Shown: positions 55,142 through 63,920 of the stretch, in pieces
Layout: each line of letters starts with the position of its first letter
How positions within the stretch are numbered: position 1 is the first letter of the stretch
Assembly (NCBI RefSeq): GCF_041379945.2
Contig: NZ_JBFTXJ020000008.1
Span: forward strand, 119,611 to 183,610
Source of the DNA: Aneurinibacillus sp. REN35
GTDB lineage: Bacteria; Bacillota; Bacilli; Aneurinibacillales; Aneurinibacillaceae
Length of the DNA: 64,000 nucleotides
Direction: 5' to 3'
The notes under the pieces: model-generated
Databases searched by the model: none
What the model was told of the DNA's origin: nothing
What the model saw: the letters and a program-made list of their open reading frames with translations, nothing else
Made by a program: the position numbers and the translations under genes

Positions 55142-56244
55142 AGTTTCTCTCTCTCCTCTTTCATCACATCGTTAAGCGCCGCAAGCAGGCGATCATTCTC
55201 CATACGCGAACGGACTGCTACCCGTATGTCCTGTGATGTTAGGCCCGGATACATATCACAGTTGCGAATCATGATTCCCTTTCGTCCAAGCGCTTGTTGC
55301 AACTCCCTTGCCGTCCAGATCGAAGGAAGGCGCACCAGCAGGAAATTCGCCTGTCCCGGCCAGACAGTAACACGTAAGTCTACAGACAATCTGGAGCGCA
55401 AATACTGCCGCTCCTCCGCAATCAACCTGCGTGTGTCCGCTTCATATGCATCTACTAGGCAGCATGCCTCCCCGGCTGCCAGCGCGAGACGATTGACACT
55501 CCAAGGTATTTGTTTTTCTTTCATACGCGCAATCAAATCAGGATGGGCGACTGCAAAACCGAGACGCAAGCCGGGAATGGCATAGAATTTTGTCATGGAG
55601 CGCAAAAGAATCACCTGTGGATACTGTATGATTTCAGGTAATAGCGTAGGTTGGCGATCCGGGGGTAAAAAGTCGATAAAGGCTTCATCTATAATAAGAT
55701 AAGCCTTCTTCTCCGCTGCCCGCACAGCCAAACGACGCATCGACTCCAGATCATATAATAAGCCGGTCGGGTTATTCGGATGCCCGATGAACAATGCATC
55801 CACTTGATCAAGCAGCCTCTCAAGTTCATCGACAGAAGGCAAAAAGCCATTGTCCGCATCCCCAGTGCATCCGATCACTTCTGCTCCATATTGTCGCGAG
55901 AGCTGTACATACTCAACAAAAGAAGGATAGATGACTCCTACCTTGCGGGGAGCGAGCGCCTGCAAAGCAAGAGCCATGCATTCCGCTGCTCCATTACCAA
56001 TAAGAATCGTCTCCTCCTCTGTATTATATTTATTCGAAAGCGCACTGATTAACCCACGATGCGCCGGGTCCGGGTAATGGACGATCCGACGCATCTCATC
56101 TTCTATCGCAGCTAAAGCCTGCGGTGGGGGGCCGAGCGGATTAATATTCGCACTGAAATCAAGGAGGCGATCCGGTGCGATGCCGAACAGCGCAGATGCG
56201 GTCAGCATATCTCCACCGTGTCCGAACTTCTCCATTTCCCCCAT
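55138..56244 (-). CDS. cobD: L-threonine-O-3-phosphate decarboxylase
   Basis: A 368-residue PLP enzyme of the class I aminotransferase fold. PLP lysine in LLRSMTKFYAIPGLRLGFAVAHPD (about residue 220), FSANINPLGPP near the N-terminus and GHPNNPTGLLYD. These match CobD-type decarboxylases rather than histidinol-phosphate aminotransferase, and the cluster confirms it. It supplies (R)-1-amino-2-propanol phosphate to CbiB. ATG at 56244 overlaps the cobO stop by one base. Confidence 0.92.
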   Translation of the reverse strand: MGEMEKFGHGGDMLTASALFGIAPDRLLDFSANINPLGPPPQALAAIEDEMRRIVHYPDPAHRGLISALSNKYNTEEETILIGNGAAECMALALQALAPRKVGVIYPSFVEYVQLSRQYGAEVIGCTGDADNGFLPSVDELERLLDQVDALFIGHPNNPTGLLYDLESMRRLAVRAAEKKAYLIIDEAFIDFLPPDRQPTLLPEIIQYPQVILLRSMTKFYAIPGLRLGFAVAHPDLIARMKEKQIPWSVNRLALAAGEACCLVDAYEADTRRLIAEERQYLRSRLSVDLRVTVWPGQANFLLVRLPSIWTARELQQALGRKGIMIRNCDMYPGLTSQDIRVAVRSRMENDRLLAALNDVMKEEREKL

Positions 56245-56792
56245 CAGAACTCAACACCCAGCACAGCTGGAATCCCTTCTTCATAATAATGCTTTACTGG
56301 CTGCATCTCCGTGACAAGGTCCGCTCGGTCAATGATTTCCTGGCGCGCGCTCCGTCCGGTGATTACCAAATGCATGCCGTACGGGCGGTTATCGATCAGC
56401 CCCATTACTTCCTCAATCGGCAGCACATCATCAATGGGGAATGTAGTAATGGCAAGCGCATTGTTCAATTCATCTAATATGACGACATCATACGCACCAC
56501 TCATGACTTTTTCCTTTGTAAAAGCCCAAGCATCCTTTAGCGCCGCCCGATGTTCCTCTGGTGTTTTTAACCATGTAAAGCCGCTGCCTTTCTGATGCAT
56601 TTCAATTCCGATTTTATCAAATGTAATTTTCTCGCCATATGTGCGTTCCGGTGATTTAATAAATTGAATCATAAGAACGCGTTTTCCACGGCCTACAGCT
56701 CGTACTGCAAGCCCCAGTGCCGCTGTTGTCTTTCCTTTCCCATCACCTGTATAGACGAGCATAAGCCCGCGTTGTTTATCTGGTTTACTCAT
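56244..56792 (-). CDS. cobO: Corrinoid adenosyltransferase (CobO/CobA type)
   Basis: A 182-residue ATP:corrinoid adenosyltransferase of the CobA/CobO/BtuR group. P-loop YTGDGKGKTTAALGLAVRAVGRGKRV (14-39), DVVILDELNNAL and HLVITGRSARQEIIDRADLVTEM. It adds the upper adenosyl ligand to corrinoids. ATG at 56792 has GGGGGAG before it; the more upstream reading is not needed. It overlaps bluB by eight bases. Confidence 0.95.
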   Translation of the reverse strand: MSKPDKQRGLMLVYTGDGKGKTTAALGLAVRAVGRGKRVLMIQFIKSPERTYGEKITFDKIGIEMHQKGSGFTWLKTPEEHRAALKDAWAFTKEKVMSGAYDVVILDELNNALAITTFPIDDVLPIEEVMGLIDNRPYGMHLVITGRSARQEIIDRADLVTEMQPVKHYYEEGIPAVLGVEF

Positions 56793-57432
56793 AGCGCTCC
56801 CCCCATTTATCATGATAGATTAACGTATCAAGCACGCGGCGCCTCTCCCATTTTTCTGTCTCAAGAATGGGAGCCGCCGGATAATGATCCGTATAGCCAA
56901 ACGACAGCAGCGCCACCGGATCAATATGAGGCGGCAGGGCAAGAATGTCGCGCACATCGTTTTTCTTATAGAAACTAACCCACCCCATTGCAATACCTTC
57001 CGCACAGGAGGCTAGCCACATATTCTGAATGGCACAGGCCGTCGACATGATATCCGTCTCCGGAATGGAGTTGCGCCCTAAGACATGGGAGCCGCCGCGT
57101 GAAGGATCACATGTCACGCATATTGTAAGCGGCGCTTCTTGAATTCCCTGCACTTTCAAGCGAAGAAACTGATCCGCCCGCTCTTCTTCATAATGAATAG
57201 CAAGCGCCTTTCTCTCTTTCTCCGATGCCCATGCGAGCCTCTCCTTCACCTCATTCGACGTAATAAGTATGAAGTTCCACGGCTGCATAAAGCCAACAGA
57301 CGGTCCGTGATGTCCGGCCTCTAGAATGCGCTGTACCGCATCATTGGGCAGTGGGTCTGGAAGGAATGAACGGACATCGCGTCTCGTCTCAATCACCTTG
57401 TATACTGCCTGTCTTTCCTCTTCAGTAAACAT
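56785..57432 (-). CDS. bluB: 5,6-dimethylbenzimidazole synthase BluB
   Basis: A 215-residue flavin enzyme of the nitroreductase fold that makes the lower ligand of B12 from FMN and oxygen. Characteristic: VIETRRDVRSFLPDPLPNDAVQRILEAGHHGPSVGFMQPWNFI, then CDPSRGGSHVLGRNSIPETDIMSTACAIQNMWLASCAEGIAMGWVSFY. This matches BluB rather than nitroreductases in general. ATG at 57432 is chosen for AAGAGGGG ahead. An aerobic route to DMB fits an oxygen-using organism. Confidence 0.93.
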   Translation of the reverse strand: MFTEEERQAVYKVIETRRDVRSFLPDPLPNDAVQRILEAGHHGPSVGFMQPWNFILITSNEVKERLAWASEKERKALAIHYEEERADQFLRLKVQGIQEAPLTICVTCDPSRGGSHVLGRNSIPETDIMSTACAIQNMWLASCAEGIAMGWVSFYKKNDVRDILALPPHIDPVALLSFGYTDHYPAAPILETEKWERRRVLDTLIYHDKWGERYE

Positions 57433-57475
57433 CGGTCGCCCCTCTTCCTTTCTATAATCAAAAGTAACGGCTACG

Positions 57476-58126
57476 CTATGAGGGATCGCAGCCTTCTTCC
57501 TCCATGATTCTCTGGAAACGTTCCCATAGTTGATCTGCCCGCCCCTCTCTAGCATCGCGCAGAAAATCATCGGCAAGCAACGCCTTGAGCATGCGCCGAC
57601 GCTGTGCTAGGGATTGGGTGTGCTGCTGTATGATCTGACGCGCTTCGCTAAGAAACTCGACATACATCTCATATGCTTCATCATATGTATCTGCCAGCTC
57701 ACAAGCAATCTTACGAGATAATCCCGGGCTTGCACCATCCGTAGATACAGTCAGCAGCAGCTTACCCCGCCGCACATGTGCCGGGTTAGAAAACGAACTT
57801 ATATCCGGACGATCTGCTATCGTAATCAATTGCCCTGGCTTCATCGCTTCATAGACCCGTAGGTTTACATCGGACTGATTTGTGGCGGCAAAAATCAGAA
57901 AAGCATTCTGCAGATCCTGTGGATCAAAGAGTTTTGCACGCCAGCTCACCCGTCCTTCTTCCACCCATGCATGAAGGCGATCGGTGAGCTTTGGACTAAC
58001 AATCAAAACCGATGCGCCCGCTTCGAGCAAAACGAGCGTCTTTCGTTCGGCAACTTGACCTCCGCCAACAATCACAGCTCGCATACCGTTTACCTGCAGC
58101 ATAACAGGATACGAATGACTACTCAT
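57476..58126 (-). CDS. Precorrin-2 dehydrogenase (SirC/Met8-type)
   Basis: A 216-residue siroheme-type NAD-dependent dehydrogenase. The Rossmann motif VIVGGGQVAERKTLVLLEAGASVLIVSP is at residues 18-45, then FLIFAATNQSDVNLRVYEAM and the S-T-D-G-A-S-P-G-L-S-R-K-I block. It oxidises precorrin-2 to sirohydrochlorin, shared by siroheme and anaerobic cobalamin routes. It is the only ring-stage gene in the cluster, so a role in siroheme is as likely as one in cobalamin. Confidence 0.9.
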   Translation of the reverse strand: MSSHSYPVMLQVNGMRAVIVGGGQVAERKTLVLLEAGASVLIVSPKLTDRLHAWVEEGRVSWRAKLFDPQDLQNAFLIFAATNQSDVNLRVYEAMKPGQLITIADRPDISSFSNPAHVRRGKLLLTVSTDGASPGLSRKIACELADTYDEAYEMYVEFLSEARQIIQQHTQSLAQRRRMLKALLADDFLRDAREGRADQLWERFQRIMEEEGCDPS

Positions 58127-58138
58127 CGGTATTCCCCC

Positions 58139-59650
58139 TTACTTTACAGGAAGAGACAGTTCCATAATATCATACAGCTTGCGCATATCGAGATGTGCCC
58201 GCACAAGCTCCGCCAATGCTATATAGCTCTCTTCCCGCCGCTCTGCTTCAGTCTGAACACTTCCCTCTACAAGCGGGCGGCCCATGCGCTTTCGAATATG
58301 ATTGAGCCACGCACGGGTGAACATACGGTTATGGAATATTCCGTGCAGATACGTACCCCATACCCGCTCATCTTCGGTAATCGTGCCGTCCGTATGCCCA
58401 TCCCCAAGTGAAAATAGCGGTCTACTCCCCGCCTCCCGCATGGTTTTGCCGAGATGAATCTCATATCCACTCACCTCCTCCTCGCTTGCAAACGAGGTGG
58501 CACATACACGCCCTGCTACACGCAGCGTACGCTTACCCGCAGAAAACGTTGTCTGAATAGGAAGCAGGCCCAATCCTTCACTGTAGAAGTGCGTCGACTC
58601 GATTCCATTCGGATCATGCAGCTCCCTGCCCAGCATTTGATAGCCGCCACAAATCCCAACAATGTGTGCTCCATTCCGTACAGCTTCCACAATCAATTCG
58701 GCCAGACCCGTTTGCTTAAGCCACTGCAGATCATCTGTCGTATTTTTGGTGCCGGGCAATACGATCATATCCGGATGATTCCACTCTGCTGCGGATGCAA
58801 TTAAGCGAATCTTTACTCCAGGTTCATCATACAACGGATCGACATCTGTAAAGTTGGAGATGCGTGGCAAGCGAATGATTGCGATACTAAGCGCCCCTTC
58901 CACTTCGTCCTGCTTCTTCAGTCGAAGGGTGGATAATGCCAGCGAATCTTCGGCATCAATTCCGGTGTCCGCATACGGAATCACACCAAGTACCGGGATT
59001 CCTGTATGCTCTTCCAACCAATCAAGCCCCGGCTTCAATAGAGAGAATTTTCCGCGAAATTTATTGATAATAAATCCTTTCACTCGTGCTCGCTCCTGTT
59101 CATCGAGCAGCGCAAGCGTTCCGACAAGCGAGGCAAACACGCCGCCGCGATCAATGTCTGCGATCAAAAGTACAGGCGCATCCGCCAACTCGGCCGCCTT
59201 CATATTGGCAATATCACGATCCTTTAGATTAATCTCCGCCGGGCTTCCCGCCCCTTCCATCACGAGTACTTCATACTCCTCGGCCAAGCGATCTAGTGAC
59301 GCCCGCAGAATCGGTAGCGCCGTCGGAACATATTCATTTCTATATGCGCCAGCGCCCATATCGGCATAATGCTCCCCGCGCACAATCACTTCCGCAATCA
59401 TATCCTGCTTTGGCTTAAGCAGGATCGGATTCATATCTGCTGTTGCTTCCACCCGGCATGCCTCAGCCTGAACCCCCTGGGCTCGGCCAATTTCTTTTCC
59501 ATCTCTTGTAATATACGAGTTTAATGCCATATTCTGCGATTTAAACGGAGCAACCTTCCATCCGTCTTCATATAAAATGCGGCAGAGCGCGGTACATAAC
59601 ACGCTCTTGCCTACATCTGATGATGTACCCTGCAGCATAATCGCCTTCAT
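58139..59650 (-). CDS. cbiP: Cobyric acid synthase
   Basis: A 503-residue CbiP/CobQ amidase: N-terminal ATP-binding domain (MLQGTSSDVGKSVLCTALCRIL; PFKSQNMALNSYITRDGKEIGRAQ) and a C-terminal class I glutamine amidotransferase domain (about 250-480) with the catalytic Cys in HIVGICGGYQMLG and the His in WGTYLHGIFHN. It amidates four positions of adenosylcobyrinic acid diamide. GGGGGAG precedes the ATG. It is followed by the SirC-like gene. Confidence 0.96.
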   Translation of the reverse strand: MKAIMLQGTSSDVGKSVLCTALCRILYEDGWKVAPFKSQNMALNSYITRDGKEIGRAQGVQAEACRVEATADMNPILLKPKQDMIAEVIVRGEHYADMGAGAYRNEYVPTALPILRASLDRLAEEYEVLVMEGAGSPAEINLKDRDIANMKAAELADAPVLLIADIDRGGVFASLVGTLALLDEQERARVKGFIINKFRGKFSLLKPGLDWLEEHTGIPVLGVIPYADTGIDAEDSLALSTLRLKKQDEVEGALSIAIIRLPRISNFTDVDPLYDEPGVKIRLIASAAEWNHPDMIVLPGTKNTTDDLQWLKQTGLAELIVEAVRNGAHIVGICGGYQMLGRELHDPNGIESTHFYSEGLGLLPIQTTFSAGKRTLRVAGRVCATSFASEEEVSGYEIHLGKTMREAGSRPLFSLGDGHTDGTITEDERVWGTYLHGIFHNRMFTRAWLNHIRKRMGRPLVEGSVQTEAERREESYIALAELVRAHLDMRKLYDIMELSLPVK

Positions 59651-59669
59651 CTATTCTCCCCCTGTCTGG

Positions 59670-61151
59670 TTATTGAGGACGGGCTGTTGCGGAATTCGGG
59701 TTGCGGCGCGGCATAAAAAATCCAGCCGCAAAGGATAGGGCCGCTACGACAACCATAACAAGAAATACATTATGCAGCGCATACGCCAAGCCTTCCCGCA
59801 TGGAAGCAAGCAGTTCGGCTGACAGATGAGCCGCTGCCTCTGGGTTAAGCAGCTGATTCATATCTCCTTCGCCCGCTTTAATCCCTTCTCTTTGCATATA
59901 ACGTACAATAACAGCATTAAACAACGTGCCGAATGCGGCAATCCCAATCGTCTGTCCAAGGGTACGAACGAATGAATTGGAGGCCGTTGCTGCTCCGCGT
60001 AGTTTCCAATCCACCGCGGATTGTACGGTAACGGTAAATACCGTCATCGAAAGACCGAACCCAAGACCTGCAACAAACATAATCACTACGATCACAAAAT
60101 GCGGTGTATCCATCCCAATCAACGCAAGCCCTAGTGACGCAAGCGCAATGACCGCAAGCCCGATCAGCGCTGTATTGCGTACTAGGATACGAACCATGAG
60201 CCTTCCGCTCATAATGGCGCCGAGCAGCCAACCGATCGACATCGGCGTTAGCGCTAACCCGGAGCTGGTCGCTCCCGCTCCGTATACACCTTGAATCCAC
60301 ATCGGAAGATAAGCGGTAATCGCAATCAATACCGCGCTAACAATGAAGGAAACAAGATTGGATACAGATATTTCACGAATCGTAAAAATCTCAAGCGGAA
60401 GCATCGGTTCAGGAGACTTCTTCTCAATCCAGATAAAGAGAACCAAAAAGACCGCCGCAATGGCGAACAGCCCGAGAATCACTGGCGAGCCCCACGCATA
60501 CTCCTGTCCTCCGGTCAAAAAAGCATACAGCAGTGCCGTCACTCCTATAGTAAATACAGCTGCACCTGCATAATCAATATGCTGTTTCTTCTTCTCAAAC
60601 GACTCATCAAGAGACAGCCATAGCATAACGATGGCAATCAGCCCAAACGGCACATTCACAAAGAAGATCCAGTGCCACGAAAGAACATCAACAAAAAAAC
60701 CGCCGACCAGGGGTCCAACTATGCCCGAAATACCCCAGACGGAGCTGAACCAGCCCTGAATCTTCGCACGCTCTTCAAACGAATAAATATCACCGATGAT
60801 CGTAAACGTTACCGGAAGTACCGCGCCGGCACCAATCCCCTGAATCGCCCGATAGAAAATAAGCGCCTCCATGGACTGTGCCAAGCCACACAAAGCCGAT
60901 CCGAGCAGGAAAACGACCGTTCCCACAGTAAAAATAATCTTGCGGCCGAATAAATCGGCAAGCTTTCCATAGATCGGAGTGGTAACAGATGTTGTCAGCA
61001 AATAGATGGCAAACACCCAGCTAATCAGCTCTAATCCCCCTAAATCGCTAACAATTCGGGGCATAGCCGTACTGACGATTGTTACTTCAATTGCTGCAAG
61101 AAAAGTGGCGACCAGCATCGCAATTGTTACATTTTTTCGGTTGGTTTTCAT
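59670..61151 (-). CDS. MFS transporter, DHA2 (EmrB/QacA) family
   Basis: A 493-residue carrier with 14 predicted helices. Motif A variants (GKLADLFGRKIIFTVGTVVFLLG), motif C-like AIQGIGAGAVLPVTFTIIGD and PLVGGFFVDVLSWHWIFFVNVPFGL are those of the DHA2 drug:H+ antiporters. The gene is inserted between cobT and cbiP in the cobalamin cluster and has its own promoter-like sequence, so it may be either a drug pump or a carrier related to the cofactor. GAGGGAG precedes the ATG. Confidence 0.88.
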   Translation of the reverse strand: MKTNRKNVTIAMLVATFLAAIEVTIVSTAMPRIVSDLGGLELISWVFAIYLLTTSVTTPIYGKLADLFGRKIIFTVGTVVFLLGSALCGLAQSMEALIFYRAIQGIGAGAVLPVTFTIIGDIYSFEERAKIQGWFSSVWGISGIVGPLVGGFFVDVLSWHWIFFVNVPFGLIAIVMLWLSLDESFEKKKQHIDYAGAAVFTIGVTALLYAFLTGGQEYAWGSPVILGLFAIAAVFLVLFIWIEKKSPEPMLPLEIFTIREISVSNLVSFIVSAVLIAITAYLPMWIQGVYGAGATSSGLALTPMSIGWLLGAIMSGRLMVRILVRNTALIGLAVIALASLGLALIGMDTPHFVIVVIMFVAGLGFGLSMTVFTVTVQSAVDWKLRGAATASNSFVRTLGQTIGIAAFGTLFNAVIVRYMQREGIKAGEGDMNQLLNPEAAAHLSAELLASMREGLAYALHNVFLVMVVVAALSFAAGFFMPRRNPNSATARPQ

Positions 61152-61215
61152 ACGCTTCTCCCTCTTCTTTACTCTACCTACTAGTTAAGATGGCAAAGGA
61201 ATTTACTGTTGGTAG

Positions 61216-61243
61216 CGTATAAGATTTCCAACCTAAAAGTCAA
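61216..61243 (-). promoter_or_regulatory. Internal promoter upstream of the DHA2 gene
   Basis: Minus strand TTGACT (61238-61243), 16-base spacer, TATACG (61216-61221). A GTTGG/CCAAC inverted repeat (61208-61232) spans the -10 box and could be an operator. Confidence 0.45.
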
Positions 61244-61251
61244 TTTATAAA

Positions 61252-62322
61252 CTATAGGCCTAATTCATCGAACGTTGCCATCTCGTTCAGCATACCAAGT
61301 GCGGCAGTAAGAAGCGGGAACAGAAGTACCGCACCGGAGCCTTCACCCAGCCGCATCTGAAGGTGCAGTACAGGAGATAGCTTTACATAATCAAGTGCAG
61401 CTTGATGTGCCGGCTCTTCTGATAAATGGGACGCAAATAGATAGGCCAGCGTTACAGGACAGATCTCGTAGGCAATCAATGCCGCTGCACCCGCAATCAC
61501 ACCATCCACAATAACAGCCATGCCGGATGCTGCCGCACCAAGCGCTACACCGACCAGCCCTGCGATCTCAAGCCCGCCGACACGAGCAAGCACATCCACA
61601 GCATCACAGCTCGTACGCCAGTTTTTGTCGAGACCGTTAATGGACAGTGCCTGTTCAATAATGGCAGCTTTCATCCGTCGCTTCGTCTCATCAATTCCGG
61701 TTCCTTTACCTGTCAGCTCATCTACGGGACGGCCCGTTACAGCTGCAATTAATGCCGTACTCGGCGTCGTATTGCCAATGCCCATATCGCCAAGTGCAAC
61801 GGCCTTATATCCTTGTTGTGCAAGTTCTTGGACAATCTCGATTCCTACTTCAATGGCGCGCAGTGCCTCTTCTCTACTCATGGCTGCACCATGTGCCATG
61901 TTCTTCGTACCTGGCGCGATCGTGTAATCCCGAATCCCCGAAGGTGTTTGTCCGACGCTTCCTACATCGACGACGACGACCTCCGCTCCCACTTGACGTG
62001 CGAATACATTAATCGCAGCACCGCCACGCGTAAAATTCCCCATCATCAGACCCGTCACTTCCGCAGGAAACGCACTGACGCCTTCTGCTGTCACACCATG
62101 ATCCCCACACATAACAACGACCGACTTTTTGTCCATGACAGGCGCTGTGGTGCGCTGAATACCCGCCAGACGTACAACCATTTCTTCAAGTGTTCCCAAG
62201 CTTCCCGGCGGCTTGGTCAGATTATCTACACGCTTTCGAACCACTTCCATGCTTCCTTCATCCGGTACAGCAATTCCGTTCACCGTCTCTGTAAGCAACA
62301 TGCCCATTGTTTTTTCCATCAT
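61252..62322 (-). CDS. cobT: Nicotinate-nucleotide-dimethylbenzimidazole phosphoribosyltransferase
   Basis: A 356-residue CobT that activates DMB to alpha-ribazole phosphate. Landmarks: RVDNLTKPPGSLGTLEEMVVRLAGIQ, VVVMCGDHGVTAEGVSAFPAEVT, ALGDMGIGNTTPSTAL and GEGSGAVLLFPLLTAA near the end, with the catalytic Glu expected in the last block. GGAGG precedes the start; two adjacent ATGs are possible. First gene after the second cobalamin riboswitch. Confidence 0.96.
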   Translation of the reverse strand: MMEKTMGMLLTETVNGIAVPDEGSMEVVRKRVDNLTKPPGSLGTLEEMVVRLAGIQRTTAPVMDKKSVVVMCGDHGVTAEGVSAFPAEVTGLMMGNFTRGGAAINVFARQVGAEVVVVDVGSVGQTPSGIRDYTIAPGTKNMAHGAAMSREEALRAIEVGIEIVQELAQQGYKAVALGDMGIGNTTPSTALIAAVTGRPVDELTGKGTGIDETKRRMKAAIIEQALSINGLDKNWRTSCDAVDVLARVGGLEIAGLVGVALGAAASGMAVIVDGVIAGAAALIAYEICPVTLAYLFASHLSEEPAHQAALDYVKLSPVLHLQMRLGEGSGAVLLFPLLTAALGMLNEMATFDELGL

Positions 62323-62412
62323 TTCATCCTCCTGTTTCCTCTATAAGAATGCAGAGAATAGCTAGGACGCAACAGGGTAAGCCTGCACACTGGGCTATGT
62401 ACGAATGTACAG

Positions 62413-62446
62413 CAAAAAAGCCCAGGTCTAAGAAGACCTGGACTTT
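62413..62446 (-). terminator. Riboswitch-linked terminator before cobT
   Basis: Minus strand GTCCAGGTCTT-loop-AGACCTGGGC followed by T6, between the aptamer and cobT. Confidence 0.85.
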
Positions 62447-62487
62447 CCACATCCGGTTCTATGCTACCTGTTCCTCGAGTAATTCGC

Positions 62488-62652
62488 TGCAATAGGCAGG
62501 TCTCCTGGCTCCCGGATCTCAGCCATATGCCGTCAGCCTTCCCAAGCATCGTCGTAGCTCAGTGACTGACAGCGGCTCCCCGGATACAGTGGCGGGCCCG
62601 CGTCGTTTCTTCCCTATTCTCCTCATAATGAGGCACCTATTGCGTCCTATAC
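62488..62652 (-). ncRNA. Variant cobalamin riboswitch upstream of the cob cluster
   Basis: The minus strand carries AATAGGGAAG, CCCGCCACTGTATCC, TTGGGAAGG and the B12 box GGAGCCAGGAGACCTGCC, placed correctly ahead of a terminator and cobT. Unlike the btuF riboswitch, the stretch between GGGAA and CCCGC is short (GAAACGACGCGGG) and lacks the GGTGNAAATCC block. It still reads as a cobalamin element. The 62323-62682 gap holds this and the terminator and no gene. Confidence 0.92.
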
Positions 62653-62682
62653 ATATCTATAAAATAGCATACAACTCTTTCT

Positions 62683-63894
62683 TTACTTTTTCAACACTTG
62701 ATAAATCCTCTCAATGGCCCAATCCAAATCTTCTTTTGAGATAATGAGCGATGGAGCAAAACGGATCGTCGTCTCATGTGTTTCTTTACACAGCAGACCC
62801 AATTCTTTTAACGCTTCACAATACGGGCGGGCTTCTTTCGTTAATTCAACGCCGATAAACAGACCGCGACCGCGCACCTCTTTAATAAGCGGATTATTGA
62901 TTTGCTGTAATTTCTGCTTAAAGTATTCACCCATCTCCAATGAGCGCTGGACAAGCTTCTCCTCTTCTAGCACGTCAAGAGCTGCAATCGCAACGGCGCA
63001 ACCGAGCGGATTTCCGCCAAATGTAGAACCATGCGAACCCGGTTCGAAGACGCTGAGAATTTCTTTATCAGCAGCCACTGCAGAAATTGGGAATACTCCA
63101 CCACCCAGCGCTTTTCCCATAATATACATATCCGGCTTCACATCTTCCCAATCCGAAGCAAACATCTTGCCTGTGCGTCCAAAGCCGGTTTGAATTTCAT
63201 CTGCGATAAACACAACATTATGTTCTTTACACAATGCACGCGCCTGTTTTAAAAATCCTTCTGGTGGCATGACAATGCCTGCTTCCCCTTGGATTGGCTC
63301 TACCATAAAAGCGGCTGTATTTGGCGTGATCGCCTGTTTAAGCGCTTCAATATCACCGTAAGGAATGATGCGAAAGCCCGGTGTGAACGGACCGAAGCCG
63401 CGCTTGTACGCTTCATCAGACGAGAATGAGGTGATCGTAGTCGTGCGCCCGTGGAAATTACCTTCACATACAATAATCTCCGCCTGATTTTCCGGCACCT
63501 TCTTCACATCATACGCCCAGCGGCGCACCGCTTTCACAGCAGTCTCCACCGCTTCCGCCCCCGTATTCATCGGCAAGATCATATCTTTTCCTGTGAGCGT
63601 AGATAGCTTCTCATAAAAGTCACCCAGTTGGTCATTGTGAAACGCGCGGGATGTGAGCGTGACTTTATCAGCTTGATCCTTTAGCGCTTGGATAATTTTT
63701 GGATGACGATGCCCTTGATTAAGTGCAGAATAGGCACTCAACATATCCATATATTTGTTGCCTTCCGGATCTTCTACCCATACGCCTTCCGCCTTAGCAA
63801 TAACAATGGGCAGCGGATGATAATTTTTTGCCCCGAACCGTTCTGTTTTCTCAATAATTCCGGACGTTTTTGTTGTTGAAGTTGAACCGCTCAT
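62683..63894 (-). CDS. rocD: Ornithine aminotransferase
   Basis: A 403-residue class III PLP aminotransferase: [43 protein letters not shown] at the N-terminus is diagnostic for ornithine aminotransferase. The PLP lysine is in [19 protein letters not shown] (about residue 255), with [15 protein letters not shown] before it. It converts ornithine to glutamate semialdehyde (P5C) in arginine breakdown. AAGGAGG precedes the ATG. It lies 26 bases after rocA, so it is in one operon with it; P5C is also the intermediate of the proBAC pathway. Confidence 0.95.
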   Translation of the reverse strand: MSGSTSTTKTSGIIEKTERFGAKNYHPLPIVIAKAEGVWVEDPEGNKYMDMLSAYSALNQGHRHPKIIQALKDQADKVTLTSRAFHNDQLGDFYEKLSTLTGKDMILPMNTGAEAVETAVKAVRRWAYDVKKVPENQAEIIVCEGNFHGRTTTITSFSSDEAYKRGFGPFTPGFRIIPYGDIEALKQAITPNTAAFMVEPIQGEAGIVMPPEGFLKQARALCKEHNVVFIADEIQTGFGRTGKMFASDWEDVKPDMYIMGKALGGGVFPISAVAADKEILSVFEPGSHGSTFGGNPLGCAVAIAALDVLEEEKLVQRSLEMGEYFKQKLQQINNPLIKEVRGRGLFIGVELTKEARPYCEALKELGLLCKETHETTIRFAPSLIISKEDLDWAIERIYQVLKK

Positions 63895-63920
63895 GTTGAT
63901 TCCTCCTTTTTTCGCTGCTT

